Shown here: piece after piece, positions 1-4,623 of the stretch
Layout: the number at the start of each line of letters is the position of its first letter
How positions within the stretch are numbered: position 1 is the stretch's first letter
DNA from: Bacillota bacterium
GTDB lineage: Bacteria > Bacillota > Dethiobacteria > Dethiobacterales > Dethiobacteraceae
Direction of reading: 5' to 3'
NCBI GenBank assembly: GCA_012841735.1
Contig: DUUE01000411.1
Location: 1 to 7,943, forward strand
Length of the DNA: 7,943 nucleotides
The notes under the pieces: generated by a model
The model's database searches: none
Seen by the model: the letters and a program-made list of their open reading frames with translations, nothing else
Told to the model about the DNA's origin: nothing
Translations under genes and position numbers: made by a program

Positions 1-2
1 GC

Positions 3-308
3 GGGCGACCGCAGTATTTCAGCCCGCACAGGGGTGAGCTGTCACCCACAGTCCTTGCGGCGGCGGCGGCACAGGACTTGCGGGTCATCATGTGGACGCT
101 GGATACTGTGGACTGGAAACTGCCGGGGGTGGATGCCATGTATGAGAAAATCACACAGGGTGCGGAAGGCGGCAGTATGATTCTCATGCATCCGACCGGG
201 CAGACGGCAGAATTTTTACGCCGGGTGATCCCCGCCCTGCGCGCCAAAGGGCTGGAGCCGGTAGCAGTAAGCGAACTGCTCAGTCCGGAATGGGGGCCTG
301 TGGAATAA
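3..308 (+). CDS. ylxY: C-terminal part of YlxY-type (NodB-fold) polysaccharide deacetylase, 5' truncated
   Basis: The reading frame is open from the window edge, so the start codon and N-terminal part are missing; about 101 codons remain. The visible protein reads from YFSPHRGEL through LRVIMWTLDTVDWKLPG and GSMILMHPT to VSELL. That is the second half of a NodB/polysaccharide deacetylase fold, with the conserved WxxDTxDW strand and the late LMHPT histidine motif. Family knowledge: these enzymes remove N- or O-acetyl groups from cell-wall glycans, and the YlxY subfamily lies just upstream of the ymxH/dpa region in Bacillus, as here. Oddity: the usual Arg-x-Pro motif is Ser-Pro-His-Arg here (residues SPHRGE), so the standard catalytic arginine appears to be absent, as I recall for YlxY proteins generally. 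Catalytic activity is therefore uncertain. The metal-binding motifs lie outside the window. The next gene begins 3 nt after the stop. Confidence 0.82.
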   Translation, partial: GRPQYFSPHRGELSPTVLAAAAAQDLRVIMWTLDTVDWKLPGVDAMYEKITQGAEGGSMILMHPTGQTAEFLRRVIPALRAKGLEPVAVSELLSPEWGPVE

Positions 309-311
309 ACC

Positions 312-1145
312 ATGAAATCGCGCAGAAAGTTGTTAAGTACGGTCAGGGTCACTTCCGTTTTGCTGCTTTTTGCCGCTCTCATTGTCTTCGCCATAACTTT
401 CAATGTGGGCAACCGTGCCGTTCGCTATTTTAAAGGTGCAAAACGGGGGGTGACTCTGGAAGGCATGGCGCTCGCAGGCATGCTGGAGAATGAAGTACGT
501 GAGGAAGTGAAAAAAATGGCGGCGGCTCTCGGCCGCGCCCCCCGCAATGCGCGCCTGGACAGGGAAACCATGGAGATTATTCCGGAGGAGAAGGGCCTGC
601 TGGTGGATGTGGAGGCAACTGTGGATGCGGTCATGGCGGCGGCGGAGGATGAGGAGGTCGCTCTTGTTGTTATTGTGCTGGAACCGGAAATGACGGAGGA
701 GATTTACCGTTCAATCAACAAAAAACTGTCCGCTTACAGCACCAGCGGGGGAGGCAGTGCGGGGCGGACAGACAATCTTTATGTTTCCGCCAAATATATG
801 AACGGTTATGTTCTGGCGCCGGGCGATGTTTTTTCTTTTAATAAAGTTACGGGACCGCGTACTTTTGAACGGGGCTACAGCATGGCGCCCGTGGTGGGGG
901 GCATGGGTATCGGCGGCGGTGTCTGCCAGGTGGCAACGACAGTCTACAATGCGGCCATGCTGGCAGGCATGGAAATTGTGGAACGCCACCCCCACAGTAT
1001 TCGCGTCGGGTATGTGCCTCCCGGCAGAGATGCGACAGTGACCGACTATATTGATTTTAAATTCCGCAATTCCACGGAAAAATTTATTCAAATCCGTTCC
1101 GGCGCGGGCGGAGGCCATGTCTGGGTGCAAATCTGGAGCCAGTAA
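312..1145 (+). CDS. Membrane-anchored VanW-family protein
   Basis: A 277-residue protein. Residues about 12-32 form one hydrophobic segment (VTSVLLLFAALIVFAITF) after a basic start (MKSRRK), so it is probably a membrane anchor with the remainder outside. Residues about 45-125 are a divergent linker that may correspond to the peptidoglycan-binding-like domain often preceding VanW. The VanW domain fills residues about 150-275, with GDVFSFNKVTGPRT (171-184), GGGVCQVATTVYNAAMLAGMEIVERHPHS (201-229) and YVPPGRDATVTDY. VanW proteins are linked to the cell surface and peptidoglycan, and the name comes from an accessory gene of a vancomycin-resistance cluster. Their biochemical activity is not established, and this gene is not evidence of resistance. 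The start follows the ylxY stop by 3 nt with only a weak GGAA-type ribosome site, which suggests translational coupling and a shared transcript. Confidence 0.88.
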   Translation: MKSRRKLLSTVRVTSVLLLFAALIVFAITFNVGNRAVRYFKGAKRGVTLEGMALAGMLENEVREEVKKMAAALGRAPRNARLDRETMEIIPEEKGLLVDVEATVDAVMAAAEDEEVALVVIVLEPEMTEEIYRSINKKLSAYSTSGGGSAGRTDNLYVSAKYMNGYVLAPGDVFSFNKVTGPRTFERGYSMAPVVGGMGIGGGVCQVATTVYNAAMLAGMEIVERHPHSIRVGYVPPGRDATVTDYIDFKFRNSTEKFIQIRSGAGGGHVWVQIWSQ

Positions 1146-1178
1146 AGTATTGACAAAAGCAGCCAAAACAAGTAAAGT
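1141..1178 (+). promoter_or_regulatory. Probable sigma-A promoter of dut, with flanking direct repeats
   Basis: A consensus -35 box TTGACA (1150-1155) is followed by a 17-nt spacer and TAAAGT (1173-1178), which matches the -10 consensus at four of six positions. It lies in the 63-nt gap before dut, where a housekeeping gene would need vegetative expression. The octamer AGTAAAGT occurs at 1141-1148 and again at 1171-1178, exactly 30 nt apart. The second copy covers the -10 box. The promoter is inferred from sequence only. Confidence 0.55.
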
Positions 1179-1208
1179 GGGGACGATTACGCAGGAAGGA
1201 GTACGTTT

Positions 1209-1652
1209 ATGTGCAAAATCTTTGTGCGTGTTCTGCCCCACGGTGAAGGGTTGCCGCTGCCGGCCTATATGACGGCGGAAGCGGCCGGTCTGGATTTATA
1301 TGCTGCTCTCTCCGATCCTGTCGTACTTTTACCGGGTGAGCGGCTGCCTGTCCCCACAGGTTTGGCGCTTGCCATTCCTGCCGGTTATGAAGCCCAGGTC
1401 AGGCCACGCAGCGGCTTGGCGCTGAAACACGGGATTACAGTTCTTAACAGCCCCGGGACAATAGATGCGGACTACAGGGGAGAAATTGTTGTTATACTTG
1501 CCAATCTGGGAAATGAGCCTTTTGTCCTCTGCCGCGGCGACCGGATAGCCCAGCTGGTTCCGGCCAGGGTCGTCCGGGCGGAATTTGTGCCCGCAAAAGA
1601 CCTGCCGGAGACAGGTCGTGGCAGTCAGGGATTCGGGCATACAGGGTTGTAA
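1209..1652 (+). CDS. dut: dUTP diphosphatase (dUTPase)
   Basis: This cytosolic trimeric enzyme hydrolyses dUTP to dUMP and pyrophosphate. It keeps uracil out of DNA and supplies dUMP for thymidylate synthesis. The 147-residue length is normal. All five family motifs are present in order: AGLDLYA (26-32), RPRSGLA (65-71), GTIDADYRGEI (83-93, with probable catalytic Asp86), GDRIAQL (110-116) and the C-terminal lid GRGSQGFGHTG (136-146). In the lid motif the usual Gly-Gly-Phe-Gly-Ser is Gln-Gly-Phe-Gly-His, a mild departure. The ATG start is preceded by the strong ribosome site AGGAAGGAG (1192-1200). The stop codon overlaps the ribosome site of the next gene, so translation of the two is probably coupled. 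Confidence 0.95.
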   Translation: MCKIFVRVLPHGEGLPLPAYMTAEAAGLDLYAALSDPVVLLPGERLPVPTGLALAIPAGYEAQVRPRSGLALKHGITVLNSPGTIDADYRGEIVVILANLGNEPFVLCRGDRIAQLVPARVVRAEFVPAKDLPETGRGSQGFGHTGL

Positions 1653-1664
1653 GGAGGTTTGCCT

Positions 1665-1823
1665 TTGCAGAGTCCTTACGAAGAGAAATTGGCGGAACTG
1701 CAGCGGGCGCTTGCCGCCGAAGTAAAGCGACTGCAGGGCAGCCTGCATTCCCGGGAAGTGGTGACTGTGAGCCGTAAGCTGGACCGGCTTGTGGTGGAAA
1801 TGATGCGAAAGGGGGAGCAATAA
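1665..1823 (+). CDS. Spo0E-like aspartyl-phosphate phosphatase (52 aa)
   Basis: A very short gene starting with TTG, preceded 7 nt upstream by a perfect AAGGAGG (1651-1657). The product is 52 residues of two predicted helices: YEEKLAELQRALAAEVKRLQ (about 5-24), a short turn, and REVVTVSRKLDRLVVEMMRKG (30-50). The SxxLDxL motif at residues 36-42 (SRKLDRL) is the signature of the Spo0E/Sda-sized phosphatase family, which dephosphorylates Spo0A~P and so delays entry into sporulation. The assignment rests on length, helix-turn-helix hairpin layout and this motif. The target here is inferred. It sits between dut and a membrane protein gene with tight spacing (12 nt and 2 nt), so it probably shares their transcript. 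The second helix ends in Met-Met where many relatives have Tyr. Confidence 0.78.
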   Translation: MQSPYEEKLAELQRALAAEVKRLQGSLHSREVVTVSRKLDRLVVEMMRKGEQ

Positions 1824-1825
1824 AG

Positions 1826-2146
1826 ATGTTCCCGCTGTTGTTACTGGCGGCACTGATTGTCCTTTCCGTCTTTCTCCGTGTGCAGAATTACCGTCGCACC
1901 GGTGCCTTTGCCCTGCCGGAGCACGCCAAGGAATCGCCTTTTTCCGGGGCATTGCAGGAACTGGTGGCCCATGCCGGCGGTGTTTACCTTTCCCTTGTTC
2001 TTCTGGTTTCTTTTTTGCAGCTTGAGGTGGCTGACAGGTGGAATATCATCGGGGTAAAAATAGAACCGCTGGCTTTTCTCTCCATCCTGGTTGCCATTTT
2101 CCAACCCTTTGTCATGAAAACATACAGGATGCTCAGAAGGAGCTGA
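1826..2146 (+). CDS. Small three-helix membrane protein of unknown function
   Basis: I do not recognise the family. The 106-residue product has three hydrophobic stretches: residues about 2-18, 51-67 and 80-97. A polar loop (19-50, rich in charged residues: RVQNYRRTG, PEHAKES) separates the first two. The C-terminus is basic (KTYRMLRRS), which suggests it faces the cytoplasm. No catalytic or transporter motif is visible. The ATG follows the previous stop by 2 nt, and GGGGGAG (1811-1817), lying inside the upstream gene, serves as ribosome site. Its last codons contain the ribosome site of ymxH. Lying between a Spo0E-like gene and ymxH, it may have a sporulation role, but that is inference from position only. 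Confidence 0.72.
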   Translation: MFPLLLLAALIVLSVFLRVQNYRRTGAFALPEHAKESPFSGALQELVAHAGGVYLSLVLLVSFLQLEVADRWNIIGVKIEPLAFLSILVAIFQPFVMKTYRMLRRS

Positions 2147-2151
2147 AAAAC

Positions 2152-2421
2152 ATGGAATTGTCACAGCTGGGGCGTAAAGAAATTATCAATTTGCATGACG
2201 GTTCACGTCTGGGTTATATCGGTGAGTCGGACCTGGTAATTGATGACCATACCGGATGTATCCATTCCATTATTGTTTACGGCAGGACGATGGGAATTAA
2301 GGGCAAAAATGCCCGGGAACTTGTCATTCCCTGGGAAGCCGTCAAAAAAATAGGTGAAGAAATTGTGGTGGTTGACCTGGCACCGGGGTTGCAGTCACGC
2401 AGATACGGCAATCATGAATAA
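2152..2421 (+). CDS. ymxH: YlmC/YmxH-family PRC-barrel sporulation protein
   Basis: An 89-residue cytosolic protein of the small PRC-barrel family. It begins MELSQLGRKEIINLHDGSRLG (residues 1-21) and continues through GESDLVIDDHTGCI (24-37) and VIPWEAVKKIGEEIVVVDL (58-76), all hallmarks of the YlmC/YmxH group. Members are conserved in spore formers. YmxH lies next to the dipicolinate synthase genes in Bacillus, but no molecular function is established. The frame stays open further upstream, inside the preceding gene. The ATG at 2152 is chosen because the protein then starts exactly as family members do and AAGGAG (2137-2142) lies 9 nt before it. The first gene's stop is 5 nt upstream, consistent with an operon. 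Confidence 0.88.
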   Translation: MELSQLGRKEIINLHDGSRLGYIGESDLVIDDHTGCIHSIIVYGRTMGIKGKNARELVIPWEAVKKIGEEIVVVDLAPGLQSRRYGNHE

Positions 2422-2444
2422 CGGTCCTTTTTCGGTTGATACTA
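2415..2444 (+). promoter_or_regulatory. Candidate forespore (sigma-G-like) promoter upstream of the glycine-zipper gene
   Basis: TGAATA (2415-2420), 17 nt, then GATACTA (2438-2444). The sigma-G pattern I know is a TGAATA-like -35 and CATACTA -10 separated by 17-18 nt, so all positions fit except the first C of the -10. The -35 overlaps the end of ymxH (Glu codon and stop), so a chance match must be allowed for. Transcription would start near 2451. Confidence 0.45.
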
Positions 2445-2472
2445 GAGAAAGGCAATTTTGACCGAAAAAGGA
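2425..2472 (+). promoter_or_regulatory. 12-bp inverted repeat that can sequester the ribosome site of the next gene
   Basis: TCCTTTTTCGGT (2425-2436) is the exact reverse complement of ACCGAAAAAGGA (2461-2472), with a 24-nt loop. The right arm contains the first five bases of the ribosome site AAGGAGG (2468-2474), so in RNA carrying both arms the site would be paired. A transcript starting at the candidate promoter (about 2451) would lack the left arm and be free to be translated. The repeat also overlaps that promoter, so a protein-binding operator is another reading. It is not a terminator, since no T-run follows. Confidence 0.6.
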
Positions 2473-2480
2473 GGATACAT

Positions 2481-2963
2481 ATGTCGCAGACGATTATCGG
2501 GCTGTTTCGCTCCCGGGAACAGGCTGAAGAAGCAATCCGTGAATTAAGGGCACGTAATTTTTCCGATCTTGACATTTCCCTGCTAGCACGGGGAGAGGAA
2601 GGAGAAGGCGGAGCGGAAGCCGGTTTTGACGATCAAAACCTGGCGGACGGTGCGGCAACGGGCGGAGCCATAGGCGGCCTTGCGGGACTTTTGGCGGGAG
2701 CCGGGGCCCTTTTAATCCCGGGAATCGGCCCCATTATTGCCGCCGGCCCTCTGGCAGGCGCCCTCACAGGGATTGTCACGGGAGGCATTGCCGGCGGGCT
2801 CATTGACTACGGCATTCCCGAGGAAGAAGGGGAGCGTTACGAGGAAGAAATAGAGCGTGGCAGCATTATGGTGGCTGTGGAAACAGATGATGAAGACCTG
2901 GCGGAAGAAATCATGTCTGTCTTCCGCGAAAACAGTGCGTTTGACATCAAGGCACATGAATAA
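2481..2963 (+). CDS. Glycine-zipper stress-type protein with YflT/GSP17M-like N-terminus
   Basis: A 160-residue protein in three parts. Residues 1-37 (QTIIGLFRSREQAEEAIRELRARNFS..DISLL) look like the beta-alpha-beta unit of the YflT/general stress protein 17M family. Residues about 58-108 are an alanine/glycine-rich glycine zipper (GAIGGLAGLLAGAGALLIPGIGPIIAAGPLAGALTG) that probably forms a membrane-inserting helical hairpin. Residues 109-160 return to a soluble segment with GIPEEEGERYEEEIERGSIMVAVET and a final helix. Related proteins are annotated as stress- or low-temperature-induced, and their molecular role is unknown. The ATG is chosen because AAGGAGG ends 6 nt before it. An in-frame TTG at 2436 has no ribosome site and lies in the hairpin. 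The gene is followed immediately by a terminator, so it ends its transcription unit. Confidence 0.8.
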   Translation: MSQTIIGLFRSREQAEEAIRELRARNFSDLDISLLARGEEGEGGAEAGFDDQNLADGAATGGAIGGLAGLLAGAGALLIPGIGPIIAAGPLAGALTGIVTGGIAGGLIDYGIPEEEGERYEEEIERGSIMVAVETDDEDLAEEIMSVFRENSAFDIKAHE

Positions 2964-2968
2964 AAGAG

Positions 2969-2991
2969 ACCCGGCAACTGCCGGGTTTTTT
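2969..2991 (+). terminator. Intrinsic terminator after the glycine-zipper gene
   Basis: A perfect 7-bp stem, ACCCGGC (2969-2975) with GCCGGGT (2980-2986), a 4-nt AACT loop and a run of six T (2986-2991). It starts 5 nt after the stop codon and separates this operon from dpaA. Confidence 0.93.
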
Positions 2992-3003
2992 GCCGTCAAA
3001 GGG

Positions 3004-3030
3004 GAAAGCATGCCGCAGGGGCATGCTTTC
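3004..3030 (+). terminator. Second hairpin, probable backup terminator
   Basis: A perfect 11-bp stem, GAAAGCATGCC (3004-3014) with GGCATGCTTTC (3020-3030), and a 5-nt loop. The sequence after it (TTGCTTTGG) is only moderately T-rich, so it is a weaker terminator by itself or may aid RNA 3'-end stability. It is upstream of the sigma-K start and so not part of the dpaA leader. Confidence 0.55.
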
Positions 3031-3055
3031 TTGCTTTGGACCGCTTCCACCATGT

Positions 3056-3085
3056 AACCTTTGGCGGCGTGTCAAACATATATTA
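3056..3085 (+). promoter_or_regulatory. Sigma-K-type promoter of the dpaAB operon
   Basis: AACC (3056-3059), a 17-nt spacer and CATATATTA (3077-3085). This matches the sigma-K consensus as I know it, an AC-centred -35 and CATAnnnTA -10, at every defined position. Transcription would start near 3092, about 24 nt before the dpaA ATG. In Bacillus subtilis the orthologous spoVF operon is transcribed by sigma-K in the mother cell, so location and motif agree. Confidence 0.72.
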
Positions 3086-3115
3086 AATTACCTGGGGAAA
3101 AAGGTGGGAGCAGGA

Positions 3116-4012
3116 ATGACTTTACTCGCAGGGACAGAGATTGCAATAGTGGGAGGAGACGCAAGGGAAGCCTGCCTGGCGGAGGAACTGCTTGTACTGG
3201 GGGCAGAAGTCTGGCTCTACGGTTTTTCCCGCCCTGTCAAAAAACTTGCTTCCGGTGTCAGGGCAGGTCTCCCGCAGCGGGCGGATGTGGTGATTCTGCC
3301 GCTGGTGGGAGTTGGCGACGATCAGGCCGTCTATGCTCCCCTGGCAAAGAAGCGTATTTACTTAAAGGATCTGCAAAGTCTCTTTCTTCCCTCCGTTCTG
3401 GTCATCTGCGGGAAACTGCCCGGGGCGGAACGGAAAGCCCTGGAGGAAAAACAGGTGACAGTGATCGAAACAGCGGCACTGGAAGAAATAGCCGTTTTGA
3501 ATGCCATTCCTACGGCAGAAGGCGCCCTTGCTTATGCCATCAGCCATTCTCCCTGGACTTTGTTTGGCAGTAAAATACTGGTCACAGGCTTTGGCCGCTG
3601 TGCCCAACCGCTGGCCCGTGCCCTGAAAGCATTGGGAGCCGAGGTGACTGTGGCAGTCCGCCGCAGGGAGGCGGCCGCCGCTGCCAGGGCGCAGGGATTC
3701 GGTGCCATTGCTCTCAGTGAAATAATGCAGCATGCCGGGAGTTTCCGCTTTGTTTTCAATACAGTGCCCGCACCGGTGCTTGACCGGAAGGTGCTGGCCG
3801 CCATGACGGGCGATGTCTGCATTGTGGACCTGGCTTCACAGCCCGGAGGTGTTGATTTTGCCGCCGCAGAAGAGTTTTCACTGCATGCGGTCCTCCTGCC
3901 CGGCCTGCCCGGGAAAACAGTGCCGGCTGCAGCCGGCAAAATCCTGGCAGACGTTTATCCCCATTACATTCTTCTACATAAAGGGAAAGGAGGAACACCA
4001 AATGAGGCTTGA
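3116..4012 (+). CDS. dpaA: Dipicolinate synthase subunit A
   Basis: This is the NAD(P)-binding subunit of dipicolinate synthase (SpoVFA). With DpaB it oxidises the DapA product to dipicolinic acid in the mother cell; the acid is loaded into the spore core as its calcium chelate. The 298-residue length fits the family (about 297 in Bacillus). Visible are the N-terminal IAIVGGDARE (9-18), the family motif NAIPTAEGALAYAI (129-142), a Rossmann motif KILVTGFGRCAQPLARALKALGAEVTVA (153-180), FNTVPAPVL (214-222), VDLASQPGGVDF (237-248) and PGLPGKTVPAAAGKIL (262-277). The frame is open further upstream, but a start there would lie in the terminator. ATG 3116 gives the family N-terminus and has AAGGTGGGAG (3101-3110) just before it. 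The 3' end overlaps dpaB by 11 nt. Confidence 0.95.
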   Translation: MTLLAGTEIAIVGGDAREACLAEELLVLGAEVWLYGFSRPVKKLASGVRAGLPQRADVVILPLVGVGDDQAVYAPLAKKRIYLKDLQSLFLPSVLVICGKLPGAERKALEEKQVTVIETAALEEIAVLNAIPTAEGALAYAISHSPWTLFGSKILVTGFGRCAQPLARALKALGAEVTVAVRRREAAAAARAQGFGAIALSEIMQHAGSFRFVFNTVPAPVLDRKVLAAMTGDVCIVDLASQPGGVDFAAAEEFSLHAVLLPGLPGKTVPAAAGKILADVYPHYILLHKGKGGTPNEA

Positions 4013-4607
4013 GGGGAAAAAAATCGGTTTTGCCGTAACCGGTTCCCATTGCACGCTGGAAGCTGTTTTCCCGGAAATTGAAAAGCTGAAAGCGGAAGGA
4101 GCCGAAATTTATCCCATCATCTCCCCCTCAGTGGATGAAACGGATACACGTTACGGAGACTCCACCGAATGGAAAACCAGGCTGGTGAAAGCAACGGGGC
4201 GGAAACTGATTAACAGCATTACCGGAGCTGAACCCCTGGGACCGCAGGCCAAACTGGACGCCTATATTATTGCCCCCTGTACCGGCAACACACTGGCCAA
4301 ACTGGCAAACGGTATCACTGATACACCGGTACTGATGGGAGCAAAAGCACAATTGCGCAATCAGAGGCCTGTTATTCTGGCCATTTCCACCAATGACGGT
4401 CTGGGGCTTAACGCCAGGAATATCGGCTGCCTGATTGCCACAAAAAATGTCTACCTGGTTCCCTTTGGCCAGGACAGTCCTTTTATCAAACCTAATTCGC
4501 TGGTTGCCAGGCTGGATCTGCTTGTCCCCACTGTCTGTGCGGCCCTGGAAGGAAAACAACTGCAGCCGCTGCTGGTCACATTACCCTCCGGTGAATTTAA
4601 ATTTTAA
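4002..4607 (+). CDS. dpaB: Dipicolinate synthase subunit B
   Basis: This is the flavoprotein-like subunit (SpoVFB) that acts with DpaA to form dipicolinate in the mother cell. The 201-residue length is normal. The fold is that of the HFCD-type flavoproteins: GFAVTGSHCTL (9-19) forms the first nucleotide-binding loop, AYIIAPCTGNTLAKLANGITDTPVLM (87-112) is the characteristic central motif, and PFGQDSPFIKPNSLVA (154-169) is conserved at the end. The frame is open further upstream inside dpaA. ATG 4002 is chosen because a perfect AAAGGAGG (3986-3993) lies 8 nt before it and the protein then starts with the family's GKKIGFA. The 11-nt overlap with dpaA implies coupled translation of the two subunits. 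Confidence 0.95.
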   Translation: MRLEGKKIGFAVTGSHCTLEAVFPEIEKLKAEGAEIYPIISPSVDETDTRYGDSTEWKTRLVKATGRKLINSITGAEPLGPQAKLDAYIIAPCTGNTLAKLANGITDTPVLMGAKAQLRNQRPVILAISTNDGLGLNARNIGCLIATKNVYLVPFGQDSPFIKPNSLVARLDLLVPTVCAALEGKQLQPLLVTLPSGEFKF

Positions 4608-4623
4608 GTAAGAAGGTGGAAGC

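Noticed and set aside
2038..2151. Upstream extension of ymxH to 2038
   Set aside because: It overlaps the membrane protein gene in another frame; ATG 2152 gives the conserved N-terminus and has AAGGAG before it.
711..2164. Long open frames on the - strand (711-1241, 1329-1952, 1841-2164)
   Set aside because: All are opposite well-supported genes, lack ribosome sites and have no recognisable protein features.
2436..2480. TTG at 2436 as start of the glycine-zipper gene
   Set aside because: No ribosome site, and it lies in the inverted repeat; ATG 2481 has AAGGAGG at ideal distance.
2990..3115. N-terminal extension of dpaA back to 2990
   Set aside because: It would begin in the T-run of the terminator and be read through a hairpin and the sigma-K promoter; the extension (MPSKGKACRRG...) has no family similarity, and ATG 3116 has a ribosome site.
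3061..3573. Second + strand frame within dpaA (170 codons)
   Set aside because: It is out of frame with clearly recognisable DpaA and rich in Gly/Arg/Ser as expected for a shadow frame.
4573..4601. Possible sigma-A promoter in the end of dpaB driving dapG (TGGTCA-N17-TTTAAA)
   Set aside because: Both boxes match only four of six positions, within coding sequence; too weak to annotate.
4608..4623. Lysine riboswitch or leader before dapG
   Set aside because: Only 16 nt separate dpaB and dapG, leaving no room for a riboswitch.
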